The notes beneath the pieces were generated by a model that saw only the letters and a program-made list of their open reading frames with translations, made no database searches and had not been told where the DNA came from. A DNA stretch of 64,000 bases. Source: Pseudoxanthomonas mexicana (GTDB lineage: Bacteria; Pseudomonadota; Gammaproteobacteria; Xanthomonadales; Xanthomonadaceae). The stretch is from positions 1 through 64,000 of the forward strand of contig NZ_LSIF01000034.1 of NCBI RefSeq assembly GCF_001556105.1, read 5' to 3'. Made by a program: the position numbers and the translations under genes. This document shows, one piece after another, positions 37,301 through 45,236 of this stretch (its first letter is position 1; every line of letters begins with the position of its first letter).

Positions 37301-40092
37301 CGCCGCGCACCCCGCTGGAGCGGCAGGTCGCCTCGATCATGGCGGACGTCCTGGGCCTGCCGCAGATGGGGCTGCACGACAACTTCTTCGCCAGTGGCGG
37401 ACATTCGTTGCTCGCGGCCCAGCTGACCTCGCGTCTCAATCGCGAGTTGTCGCTTGGCCTGTCGCTGCGCACGCTGTTCGACGCGCCCACGGTGGAAAAG
37501 CTCGCGACCACCATCGAATCCGCTGCCCCGGACACGTTGCCGCCGCGGCCGCCGATCCTGCACCGGGCCGACCAGCGTGAAGCGCCGCTTTCGCTGATCC
37601 AGGAACGCCTCAAGCTGATGGAGGAGTTCAACCCGGGCCAGTTGACCTACAACACGCCGTCGGCGCACTGGTTGGCAGGTGCATTGGACCTGCCGAAGTT
37701 CGAGCAGGCGTTCCAGGCCGTCATGCAACGGCAGTCGGTATTGCGCACCACCATCGAGGAACGCGACGGCGACGCCGTGCAGGTCGTCCACGGCCGCATG
37801 GACAGCGGCCTGCTGGATGTCGAAGATCTCACCGCGATACCGCTTGCCGAGCGCGAGCGTTTCCTGGCGCAGCGCCTGAAGGGCATGATCGAGACGCCAT
37901 TCGACCTGATCGGCTCGCCGCTGTTCCGCGCACGCCTGTTCAAGTTCGACGACGACCGTCATGCGCTGATGTTCATGACGCACCACATCATCTGGGACGG
38001 CTGGTCTTTCGACCTGCTCTACCGCGATCTCGCGGAAACCTATGCCGCGCTGCTCGAAGGCCGTGCACCGGTGTTGCCGCCCTTGTCGGTGACATACGGC
38101 GACTTCTCGGTGTGGCACCACGAATGGGTGGCCAGTGAACGCTATGCGCGCCAGCGCGCGTTCTGGCGCGACAAGCTGGGTGCGACCTACGAGGCAGGCG
38201 AGGGCGGCACCCTCGATCTCTCGCGGGGACGCAGCAAGCGCGGCACGGCCTCCGGGCGCGGGCTGGCGCAGGGCTTCCACATCGACAAGGCACTGGGCGA
38301 CCGGCTCCGCAAGGTCGGCCTGGGGATGGATGCCACGTTGTTCGTCGTGCTGCTCAGCGCCTACTTCGTCCTGCTCAACCGCATCACCGGCCGCCGTGAC
38401 ATGGTGATCGCCACGCCCGTGCGCGGACGCAACAGCGCCGACGTCGAGGAGTTGATGGGCTACTTCACCAACCTGCTGCCGCTGCGGGTGAAGATCGACC
38501 CTGCATTGCCGTTCTCCGACGCGGTCAAGCGCGTCAAGGACGTGGTGCTCGACAGTTTCGCCAATCCCGACATCCGCCTCGAAGAAGTGGCGCAGGAGCT
38601 GAGCTCGCGCGGCGGACAGCGCATGTCCGCGCTTTACCAGACGCTGTTCTCGATGCAGGACATCCGCCAGCGGGTGACGCGTTGGGGCAACCTGGACCAC
38701 GAGCGCCTGGAGGTCTTCCAGCCGGGTGCGACGGAGGATCTCGGCCTGTGGATCCTGGAGCGCGACGACGGGATCATCGCGAGCATGGTCTACAACGCCG
38801 ACGTATTGCTGGAGGAGGATGTCGCAACGCTGCGTGGCCACTATGTCGCCCTGCTGGAACGCATCGCCTCCGGGCCGCACGACCATGTCGATGCGCTCGG
38901 CGACTTCGCCCTGCCTCCTGTCGTGCAGCGGCGTGATACGGCAGCTGCACCCGTGGCTGCGGACAGCCGCGATCACGCGCCGGCGGTGACGCGCGTGCCG
39001 GGTCAGGACCCGCGCATCACCTACCTGATCGAGGTGTGGTCCGGAATGCTCGACACCCGCGTGTCGGCGGGCGACAACTTCTTCGACCTGGGTGGCCATT
39101 CGATGCTGGCCGTGCAGATGGCCAGCCGCGTCGCCAAGGACACCGGCGCAAAACTGAAGATGATGCCGCTGGCGACGCAGACCCTGGCGCAGCTGGCCAT
39201 GGAACTGCCGTCGTCGATGTTTGCGCAGGAAGACGCGGACGCGGCATCTTCGGTACCCACGACGGATGCAGGGTCGGGGAGCGATGCGGGAAAGGCATTC
39301 TTCTTCGGGCCGGGAAACCGCCGCCTGTTCGGCATGCGTCATCGAAGCGACGGGTCCGCCGCCGCGTCCGTGCCGACGACCTTGTTGTGCGTGGCGCCGT
39401 TGCTGCAGGAGGGCATCATGAGCCAGCGCGCCCTCTGGACGCTGTGCGAGGCTGTGGCCAGCCAGCAGGGCAGTGCATTGCGCTTCGACTGGTTCGGCAC
39501 GGGCGATTCCACCGGCGATACGCGACAGCTCGGCCTGGAGGGCATGCAGCGGGATCTGCAGATTGCCGTCGAGCAGATGGCAGCCGGTGCGCTTGCGCCG
39601 CGTACGTTGGCACTGCGAAGCGCGTGCCTGCCCGTGCTGTTGTCGGCGAGCGCCGGCGCCGCACCGGTCGACCTGGTGCTGTGGGATCCGATCGTCCGTG
39701 GCGCTTCCATGGTGGATCGCTGGCGTCGCCAGCATCAGGAACAGCTCAAGGACGTGGGGCGCTACATCACGCGCCGCGGTCACGCGATCGCAGCGGACGA
39801 ACTGCTGGGCTTCGACGTGGCGCCAGCGTTCCTGGAGGCCTTGTCCGCGCTGGATTTCCGCGCGCGTCCGTTGCCGTCAGGGAGTCGCGTGCACGTGGTC
39901 GTCTGGAGCGTCGATGCCGATGTCCAGAGCTTCATCGATGCCCAGCAGGCCGCGGGCGTCGCGGTGCAGGTCACGCACCTGGCGGCCGACGACAGGCCAC
40001 CCTGGGATGAGCCGATGCAGTTCGAGAACCAGGCGCTACCGCGCCGCAGTGTGGTCCAACTCGCGGCGCTTTTGACGGAGACACAGGCATGA
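34300..40092 (+). CDS. Non-ribosomal peptide synthetase C-A-T-C-T with fused hydrolase-like domain
   Basis: The 1930-aa synthetase starts with a C domain whose HHIVCDG is at about 160-166. The A domain spans about 480-980, with YTSGSTGKPKG, NLYGPTETTV, YRTGDRGRW and NGKVDRG. T has Ser1036. The second C domain spans about 1088-1527, with HHIIWDG at 1228-1234. The second T has Ser1601. The C-terminal 270 residues form an alpha/beta-hydrolase-like domain (APLLQEGIMSQRALW, RFDWFGTGDSTGDT, LVLWDPIVRG) similar in layout to the exosortase-A-associated hydrolase 2 type. Its nucleophile elbow reads LRSAC with no GxSxG. There is no A domain before the last T and no usual thioesterase. It should accept the chain from the upstream protein. 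The A-domain substrate cannot be assigned by eye. Confidence 0.92.
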   Translation: MSAIQVTGQGGRTRVDYDPFAGGALQRVVPTTEPQREVWLAAKLDHDASLAYNESVSLRLRGALDVDRLQVALRGVVERHDALRASIGPDGESFCVLEPQAFATAFEDLSALSPQARDAAVNARRQQGVDTLFVLEQGRLFRAELLRLQTDDHLLLMHAHHIVCDGWSWWVIVRELGALYRGVSAALPAAASFAGYALDSAMHPHGDAHAADERYWLSRFSGELPVLELPLDHPRPMHRTTASAREDRMLDAALTAGVKKLGAGRGVSLFATLLNGFAALMSRISGQDRVVVGIPAAGQSVDGHEHLVGHCVNLLPLRFDLDHARSFADSLDAAQETLLDALDHQRYTFGTLLQQLRVARDPSRTPLISVLFNIDQALDPAKTGFQDLELDFTTNPRSHDNFELSVNAVQVDGQLRLECQYNRDLFDAATVRRWLAAYETLLRSAVDRPAEPMARLPLVDAPALAELAALQPAPVVFDRHCLMHEHFEGQCDRAPDRIAARHGDASLSYRQLEARANRIARLLRRHGIGRGALVGLALDRGLDMLAAMLGILKAGAGYVPLDPAFPHGRLAYMVEDAGLAALVTQRAHAGRLDLRGRPVLALDALESALAAEADGRLGRDASAAEAESTAYVIYTSGSTGKPKGVQLPHRAVANLMASMQRWPGMDPDDRLLAVTTLSFDISVVEMILPLSVGAQVVIADKSVAGDGQALAALLQGSRATVMQATPATWRVLLEAGWTGNPALKIFCGGEPMQPDLATALLARCGQLWNLYGPTETTVYSTGMRVMPATNGQRWPVIHIGRPLDNTQVWIMDAQGQLCPYGASGEICIGGEGVARGYLNRPELTAERFLPDMFADAAHGFGTDIPSPTLYRTGDRGRWRVDGCIEHMGRLDFQVKVRGFRIELGEIEGQLLAHRDISRAVAMAREDRPGDVRLVAYVVLGEGVALDDAALVAHLKLNLPDYMVPQHFVRLPAIPLLPNGKVDRGALPPPEINVARTGDFQPPRTPLERQVASIMADVLGLPQMGLHDNFFASGGHSLLAAQLTSRLNRELSLGLSLRTLFDAPTVEKLATTIESAAPDTLPPRPPILHRADQREAPLSLIQERLKLMEEFNPGQLTYNTPSAHWLAGALDLPKFEQAFQAVMQRQSVLRTTIEERDGDAVQVVHGRMDSGLLDVEDLTAIPLAERERFLAQRLKGMIETPFDLIGSPLFRARLFKFDDDRHALMFMTHHIIWDGWSFDLLYRDLAETYAALLEGRAPVLPPLSVTYGDFSVWHHEWVASERYARQRAFWRDKLGATYEAGEGGTLDLSRGRSKRGTASGRGLAQGFHIDKALGDRLRKVGLGMDATLFVVLLSAYFVLLNRITGRRDMVIATPVRGRNSADVEELMGYFTNLLPLRVKIDPALPFSDAVKRVKDVVLDSFANPDIRLEEVAQELSSRGGQRMSALYQTLFSMQDIRQRVTRWGNLDHERLEVFQPGATEDLGLWILERDDGIIASMVYNADVLLEEDVATLRGHYVALLERIASGPHDHVDALGDFALPPVVQRRDTAAAPVAADSRDHAPAVTRVPGQDPRITYLIEVWSGMLDTRVSAGDNFFDLGGHSMLAVQMASRVAKDTGAKLKMMPLATQTLAQLAMELPSSMFAQEDADAASSVPTTDAGSGSDAGKAFFFGPGNRRLFGMRHRSDGSAAASVPTTLLCVAPLLQEGIMSQRALWTLCEAVASQQGSALRFDWFGTGDSTGDTRQLGLEGMQRDLQIAVEQMAAGALAPRTLALRSACLPVLLSASAGAAPVDLVLWDPIVRGASMVDRWRRQHQEQLKDVGRYITRRGHAIAADELLGFDVAPAFLEALSALDFRARPLPSGSRVHVVVWSVDADVQSFIDAQQAAGVAVQVTHLAADDRPPWDEPMQFENQALPRRSVVQLAALLTETQA

Positions 40093-40949
40093 CGGTCATG
40101 GCGGTGGACAGCACGCGGATGACGGACGCGGACAACGCGCCGGGTATCGTGGAGACGGCGCACACGTTCGGCGATGATCTGGTCGGCGTACTGACGCGAC
40201 CGGCGGGCACGCCGGCCGGCACCGCGCTGATACTGCTGAATGCCGGCCTGCTTCCGCGGGTCGGGCCGTTCCGCACTTATGTCCAACTGGCGAGGTCGTT
40301 GGCGGCGGAAGGTTTCGTCGTGTTCCGTTTCGACCAGTCGGGGCTGGGTGATAGCCCGGTCTCGTCGCAAGCGGGGGAAGGGCGCAAGCGCAGGGAAACC
40401 GTCGCGGCGATGGATGTGGTGGCGCGCGAGACAGGGGTGCGCCAGTGCGTGCTGGGTGGACTGTGCTCGGCGGCGGACGATGCGTTCAACATCGCGCCCC
40501 AAGAATCCCGGGTGATGGGGCTGCTGCTGCTGGACGGCGTGGCATACATCACCCCACTGTATCGATTGCGCTATTACCTGCCGCGTCTCCTGCATCCCGG
40601 CAAGGTCCTGCGTGGTGTGCGCAGGCTGCTGCGACGAAGCGCGTCGATCGGTCAGGCCACCATCGATCCGAACAGCTTCCGCGATTTTCCGAGCCAGCCG
40701 GAGGCGGTCGACAGACTGAAGGCACTGGATGCGCGTGGTGCCAGCGTGCTGATGCTCTATACCGGTGGCATCGAGCGCTACTACAACCACAAGCGGCAGG
40801 CGCGCGAATGCTTCGGCACCGTGATGCGCTCGCCGCGCATGAGCACCGAGTACTGGGCCGACTGTGACCATACGTTCTACGCACGCCAGCACCGCGAGCG
40901 GCTGTCGGCTACCGTGGTCGAGTGGATGAAGGCGCGATACGCCGGGTGA
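40089..40949 (+). CDS. Alpha/beta-hydrolase (exosortase-A hydrolase 1-like)
   Basis: The 286-aa product has an alpha/beta-hydrolase fold outline. LILLNAGLLPRVGPFR gives the first strand and oxyanion region, FRFDQSGLGDSP the next strand, and GGLCSAADDA the nucleophile elbow, where Cys stands in the place of the usual serine (G-x-C-x-A). The acid/His end is DCDHTFY. It overlaps the synthetase stop as ATGA and so is translationally coupled to it. Roles that fit are chain release from the last carrier, editing of stalled thioesters, or transfer to a second acceptor. The resemblance to hydrolases of exosortase-A polysaccharide loci is from motif layout only. Confidence 0.82.
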   Translation: MTVMAVDSTRMTDADNAPGIVETAHTFGDDLVGVLTRPAGTPAGTALILLNAGLLPRVGPFRTYVQLARSLAAEGFVVFRFDQSGLGDSPVSSQAGEGRKRRETVAAMDVVARETGVRQCVLGGLCSAADDAFNIAPQESRVMGLLLLDGVAYITPLYRLRYYLPRLLHPGKVLRGVRRLLRRSASIGQATIDPNSFRDFPSQPEAVDRLKALDARGASVLMLYTGGIERYYNHKRQARECFGTVMRSPRMSTEYWADCDHTFYARQHRERLSATVVEWMKARYAG

Positions 40950-41428
40950 TCAGGCGTCTCCTGGTTTCGATGCCCGCTCCCCGATGCAGCTCCGGCCGAA
41001 GCCGAAGGCTGTCTAGCATCCGGGCGAGTGCGGTGCACGTCGCGGCGACGGCCAGCAGCTAAAGACATCGCCTATCGCCGCCGGGTCCGGGCGGCATCTA
41101 CGCTCGCACGTGCCTCCAACATGTCGCGCTGCGATGCGCGCGTCCCTGTGTAGGCGAACGTGCGGTTCCTTCGAACCTGTCGCTGCGGTCGGCCCTGCTG
41201 GCCCTGACCACGCGCCTGGCTGTCGCCATGCTGCGAGGGCCGGTTTATGGGACGTGCGGCTGCAAAACGATGAACGCAGCCCTTTCCGGCCACCTCCCGT
41301 CATGCGCAATGTCATTTCAACGTGCTAGACTCCCCGCTCAAATCAATCCTAAATGATTGATTTTGAATGATTTTTCAAAAACCGTCACGGCGCAACAGGG
41401 GGCGCTGTCACGCTTTAACGGAGCTTTC
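40950..41428. other. Intergenic region before the first beta-helix gene
   Basis: These 479 bases contain no credible gene. Most is GC-rich, but 41336-41400 is markedly AT-rich and holds the inverted repeat AATCAATC (41341-41348) / GATTGATT (41355-41362). This probably marks a new promoter/operator for the beta-helix gene, separate from the megasynthase transcript. Confidence 0.55.
41341..41362. promoter_or_regulatory. AT-rich inverted repeat, candidate operator
   Basis: AATCAATC and GATTGATT form a perfect eight-base inverted repeat with a six-base spacer, about 67 bases before the gene start at 41429. The spacing and symmetry are those of a dimeric regulator site. The regulator is unknown. 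Confidence 0.4.
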
Positions 41429-43081
41429 ATGGCCATCGCCCCCCTGCGTCCCCGATCCCTATTCCCTGTCCTTCTGCTGTCCGCCGGCCTTGGACTGAGT
41501 GTCCCGGCGCTGTCGGCGGAGTATTACGTGTCGACGGCCGGCAACGACACCAGCGGTACCGGCACGCTGCAGAACCCCTACCGGACGGTCAAGCGTGCGA
41601 TCAGCGCTGGCCGGGCCGGCGACACCATCACCCTGCGCGCGCCCGCCAACAACCGCATCTACAACGAGTGCGATGTCCGCCTGCGGCAGAAGATGACGCT
41701 GCAGACCTACGCCGGTGAAGGCAAGGCACGCATCCACTGCGCGATCACCACGGCAGACTCGGTGACCATCCAGATCGACCCGGCGGCCTCTGGCAGCCGC
41801 TTGTCGAACCTGGAGATCAGCGGTGGTTACTACTACGGGATCATGTTGCAGACCAACTGGTACCAGGGCGGCCCGGCCACGGACACCGGCGCCAGCGACG
41901 TGGTGCTGGAAGACCTGCTGATCCACAGCACGGGGCGCGACGGGATCAAGATCACGCCCAAGTCGAACCGGGCCACGATCCGGCGGGTGGAGATCCACAC
42001 CACCGGCGCACGTGACAACAGCAACGCCGACGGCATCGACAACGTCAATGCCGACGGCATGCTGGTGGAAGACAGCTACATCCACGACACGGCCACCACC
42101 GGCATGTACTTCAAGGGGGGCGCACGGGACGTGGTGGTGCAGCGCAACCGGGTGGAGAACACGGGTGATGCGGGCATCCTGGTGGGCTTCGACACCAGCG
42201 TGGAGTTCTTCGACCTGAGCGCGAACCCGCAGTACTACGAGTCGATCCGCGGGATCGTGCGCAACAACGTGGTGCGCAACACGGGCTACTCGGGTATTGG
42301 CATGTACGCGTCCAAGGACGCCATCGTCGCCAACAACACCATCATCAATGCGGGCCGCCTGGGCCACTCGGCGCTCTATTTCGGCGTGACCTTCCAGGAC
42401 TGGGATCCGAATGCGGGTCGTCCGGCCAACACCAATCCGACCCTCCGCAACAACCTTGTCATCCAGGACAACAACCGCTGCGTCGAGATCCGCTATGCGT
42501 CGGACCTGGGTGGCCTGTCGGGCCTTGCCGGTTCGCCGAACAGCAACTGGAACGGTTTCGGTAATGGCTGCGTGTTCCGGGATGGCCGGCCGGGCAGTAC
42601 CGTGACCGCGGGGACGCTCGCACAGTGGCGTAGTGGCACCGGTGCGGACGCCAACAGCAAGCAAGCGGCGTTCTCTGTGGATGCCACCGGACGCTTGCCG
42701 GCAGGCAGCCCGGCGATCGACAGCGGCACCACGCTGGCGGCAGTGACCGACGACATCGATCGCCAGACTCGCGTTGCACCGTATGACCTGGGTGCGGATG
42801 AATATGGTGGACAGAGCGCGGCACCGATCCGGGTCAATGGCGTGCAGCCGCTGATCCCGGTGCGGGGAAGCACGGCGTCGTCCACGGCGGTGACGGCTGG
42901 AAGTGCGCCGACCAGCTCGGCGTCGACACCTGCGCCAACGCAGTCCATCACGGCCTCGACCGGCACGACGACCACCGTGTCCACCGCCAAGCCCGCCGCT
43001 GGGCCAGCGGTGAGCAAGTACACGCCGCCAGCATGGGTGGCGTGGCGCTGGCTGCTGGCGCGCCTGGGCTGGCTGCAGTGA
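41429..43081 (+). CDS. Exported right-handed parallel beta-helix protein
   Basis: The 550-aa product has a signal peptide (SLFPVLLLSAGLGLSVPALSA) followed at once by EYYVSTAGNDTSGTGT, the usual opening of DUF1565/pectate-lyase-like beta-helices. Turn repeats of the type VVRNTGYSGIGMY and TIINAG run to about residue 470. Then comes a Ser/Thr/Ala-rich linker and a Trp-rich end (WVAWRWLLARLGWLQ). Such folds act as polysaccharide lyases, epimerases or glycan-binding proteins. No catalytic residues can be fixed here. ATG 41429 has GGAG before it. Residues 27-308 are encoded by DNA essentially identical to the second beta-helix gene (47263-50049). Confidence 0.88.
   Translation: MAIAPLRPRSLFPVLLLSAGLGLSVPALSAEYYVSTAGNDTSGTGTLQNPYRTVKRAISAGRAGDTITLRAPANNRIYNECDVRLRQKMTLQTYAGEGKARIHCAITTADSVTIQIDPAASGSRLSNLEISGGYYYGIMLQTNWYQGGPATDTGASDVVLEDLLIHSTGRDGIKITPKSNRATIRRVEIHTTGARDNSNADGIDNVNADGMLVEDSYIHDTATTGMYFKGGARDVVVQRNRVENTGDAGILVGFDTSVEFFDLSANPQYYESIRGIVRNNVVRNTGYSGIGMYASKDAIVANNTIINAGRLGHSALYFGVTFQDWDPNAGRPANTNPTLRNNLVIQDNNRCVEIRYASDLGGLSGLAGSPNSNWNGFGNGCVFRDGRPGSTVTAGTLAQWRSGTGADANSKQAAFSVDATGRLPAGSPAIDSGTTLAAVTDDIDRQTRVAPYDLGADEYGGQSAAPIRVNGVQPLIPVRGSTASSTAVTAGSAPTSSASTPAPTQSITASTGTTTTVSTAKPAAGPAVSKYTPPAWVAWRWLLARLGWLQ
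41507..42351 (+). repeat. Near-identical 845-bp direct repeat, copy A
   Basis: Base-by-base reading against 47344-48188 (constant offset 5837) shows one difference, T42295 against C48132. Similarity drops sharply at both ends. It lies wholly inside the beta-helix coding sequence. Confidence 0.95.
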
Positions 43082-43112
43082 ATCACGCCTAGAAAAAGCG
43101 ACACGTAGCAAC

Positions 43113-43148
43113 GACGGGGCCCGGCATCGCTGGGCCCCGTCTGCGTTT
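43113..43148 (+). terminator. Terminator after the first beta-helix gene
   Basis: GACGGGGCCC (43113-43122) and GGGCCCCGTC (43132-43141) form a ten-base stem with a nine-base loop, followed by TGCGTTT. Confidence 0.65.
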
Positions 43149-43343
43149 GGGCGCACACACCGTGCATGCCGGTGCTGGCCGTTCCAGCCCTGCTTGTGCG
43201 TTTTCCTGTGTATCGGAGCCGCCCGCGCTGATGGGGATGTATGCGTCGCCGGCCGGATCAGAATCGCGAGGCGATGGCGGCGGGCAGCTTGCCTGCGTCA
43301 TCATCCCTGCCCACACCTCAGAACACGAATTGGATCGCCCTGC

Positions 43344-43601
43344 ATGGAATCGATGGAAAGCCGCGTACGAGAGTTCATCAGCACGAATTTCCCGGTCGAC
43401 GCTGGTGAAGAGCTCGCCACCCACCAGAACCTGTTGGATGCCGGGGTCGTCGACTCCATCGGCGTGCTGACGATCGTGACGTGGATCGAGGAGACCTTCG
43501 AGGTCACGGTGGACGACGAGGACGTGTTGCCGGAGAACCTGGGCAGCATCGCCGGCATCGTCGCCTATGTGGAGCGCAAGCAACGGGAGGCGGGGCACTA
43601 A
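43344..43601 (+). CDS. Acyl carrier protein (phosphopantetheine-binding)
   Basis: The 85-aa product (82 aa if the ATG at 43353 is used) is a free-standing carrier protein. The phosphopantetheine serine is Ser38 in DAGVVDSIGVLTIV, and the helix III region EVTVDDEDVLPENLGSI is present. Its stop codon shares a base with the start of the acyl ligase, which strongly suggests that the ligase loads this carrier. ACP-ligase pairs of this kind recur in exosortase-A polysaccharide loci. It needs the PPTase encoded at 24367. Confidence 0.92.
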   Translation: MESMESRVREFISTNFPVDAGEELATHQNLLDAGVVDSIGVLTIVTWIEETFEVTVDDEDVLPENLGSIAGIVAYVERKQREAGH

Positions 43602-45184
43602 TGCTGAGGTATGAGAAGCACCTGGCAGCCGCGGCTGCCCGCGATCCGTCCAAGGCCGCGATCATCCACGCGGGCGAGCACACCTCGTACGCCGAGATGG
43701 ACGCCGCCGCCGACCGCTTCGCCGATGCATTGATCGAGCGTGTCGCCTTTGCCAACGGCGAGCGATGCGTGCTGTTCCTCGAAAACCGCGTCGAAACCGC
43801 GATCGGCATCTTCGGCACGCTGCGCGCCGGCGGCATCTTCAGTGTGGTCAATCCGACCACCAAGACCGACAAGCTCGCCTTCGTGTTGAACAACTGCGAG
43901 GCCTCGGTATTGTTCACCCAGGCCAGCCTGGTGACGGTGGCGCTGGCCGCGGCATCGCTGGCGCCCAGCATCCGCAAGGTAGTGGTGGTCGACGATACCG
44001 CCACGCCATTGCCTGACGGTGCGGAACACTATGCCGCGTTCGTCGGCGGGGCCACGCCCGGCATCGCGGCGACGCGCCATGCCGGCGTCGATATCGACCT
44101 GGCGATGCTGGTCTACACCTCGGGTTCCACCGGCAATCCGAAGGGCGTCATGATGACGCACAAGAACATCGAGCATGCCGCGACCTCGATCACCACCTAC
44201 CTGCAGTCGCGTAGCGATGACGTGGTGCTGAGCGTGCTGCCGCTGTCGTTCGACTACGGCCTGTACCAGTTGCTGATGTGCGTGAAGATGGGCGCGACGC
44301 TGGTGCTGGAGAAATCCTTCGCCTTCCCGCAGAAGATCCTGCCGATGCTGGCATCGGAAAACATCACCGGTTTCCCGCTGGTGCCGACGATGGCGGCACT
44401 GATCGTGCAGATCGGCAATTTCGATCCGGCCTGGGCGCAGGGCGTGCGTTACCTGACCAACACCGCGGCGGCACTGCCGCCGGCGCACATCCTGAAGCTG
44501 CAGGAGATCTTCCCGAACGCCCGCATCTACTCGATGTACGGCATGACCGAGTCCAAGCGTTGCACTTACCTGCCGCCGGAACAACTGAAAAAACGGCCGG
44601 ACAGCGTCGGTATCGCCATTCCGGGCACGGAGGTGTGGGTGGCGGACGACGAGGGCAAGCCGGTCGCGCCGAACGTCACCGGCGAACTCGTCGTGCGTGG
44701 CGGCCATGTGATGAAGGGTTACTGGCGCAACGAGGAGGCGACCGCGAAGACGCTCAAGACCGGACGTTATCCGTGGGAGAAGGTGCTGCACACCGGCGAC
44801 CTGTTCCGCATGGACGAAGAGGGTTTCCTCTACTTCGTCGGGCGCAAGGATGACATCCTGAAATCCCGCGGCGAGAAGGTCAGCCCGAAGGAAGTGGAGA
44901 ACGTGCTGTATGCGCTCGCTGGCATACGCGAGGCAGCGCTGGTCGGTGTCCCTGATCCGGTGATGGGCCATGCGCTGAAGGCGATCGTGGTTACCGACCG
45001 CCAGGACCTCGATGCACGCGCCATCATGGCGCACTGCCGCGCGCACCTGGAAGAGTTCATGATCCCGCGCAGCGTCGAATTCCGCGATGCGCTGCCGAAG
45101 ACCGGCACCGGCAAGATCCGTCGCAGCGTGCTGCAGGCCGAGGCCGAGGGAAAGCCGATCCCGGCTGACGAAGAGCCCGCATAA
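43601..45184 (+). CDS. AMP-dependent acyl-CoA/ACP ligase (exosortase-A-associated type)
   Basis: The 527-aa ANL-superfamily enzyme adenylates a carboxylic acid and passes it to a thiol. Motifs are LVYTSGSTGNPKGVMMTH (about 170), SMYGMTES (about 310), HTGDLFRMDEEGFLYFVGR and the lysine loop TGKIRRS. It lacks NRPS-specific accessory domains. Start ATG 43601 overlaps the ACP stop. The size and motif set fit the exosortase-A-associated AMP-forming ligase group (TIGR03098 type). Its substrate is unknown and could be an acyl or aminoacyl group for the polysaccharide, or a building block for the carrier without an A domain in the synthetase encoded at 34300-40092. Confidence 0.9.
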   Translation: MLRYEKHLAAAAARDPSKAAIIHAGEHTSYAEMDAAADRFADALIERVAFANGERCVLFLENRVETAIGIFGTLRAGGIFSVVNPTTKTDKLAFVLNNCEASVLFTQASLVTVALAAASLAPSIRKVVVVDDTATPLPDGAEHYAAFVGGATPGIAATRHAGVDIDLAMLVYTSGSTGNPKGVMMTHKNIEHAATSITTYLQSRSDDVVLSVLPLSFDYGLYQLLMCVKMGATLVLEKSFAFPQKILPMLASENITGFPLVPTMAALIVQIGNFDPAWAQGVRYLTNTAAALPPAHILKLQEIFPNARIYSMYGMTESKRCTYLPPEQLKKRPDSVGIAIPGTEVWVADDEGKPVAPNVTGELVVRGGHVMKGYWRNEEATAKTLKTGRYPWEKVLHTGDLFRMDEEGFLYFVGRKDDILKSRGEKVSPKEVENVLYALAGIREAALVGVPDPVMGHALKAIVVTDRQDLDARAIMAHCRAHLEEFMIPRSVEFRDALPKTGTGKIRRSVLQAEAEGKPIPADEEPA

Positions 45185-45236
45185 GGCAGTGGTGCGGGAC
45201 CCCTCGCGGGTTCCGCGTACCTCGTCGGCGTTGCGA

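Noticed and set aside
34108..39783. Minus-strand frames of 921 and 962 aa opposite the synthetase
   Set aside because: Shadow frames with the same biased composition, directly opposite intact C, A and T domains.
40950..41428. Small open frames of 60-100 aa in the gap before the first beta-helix gene
   Set aside because: They have no ribosome site, no recognisable domain and overlapping alternatives in several frames.
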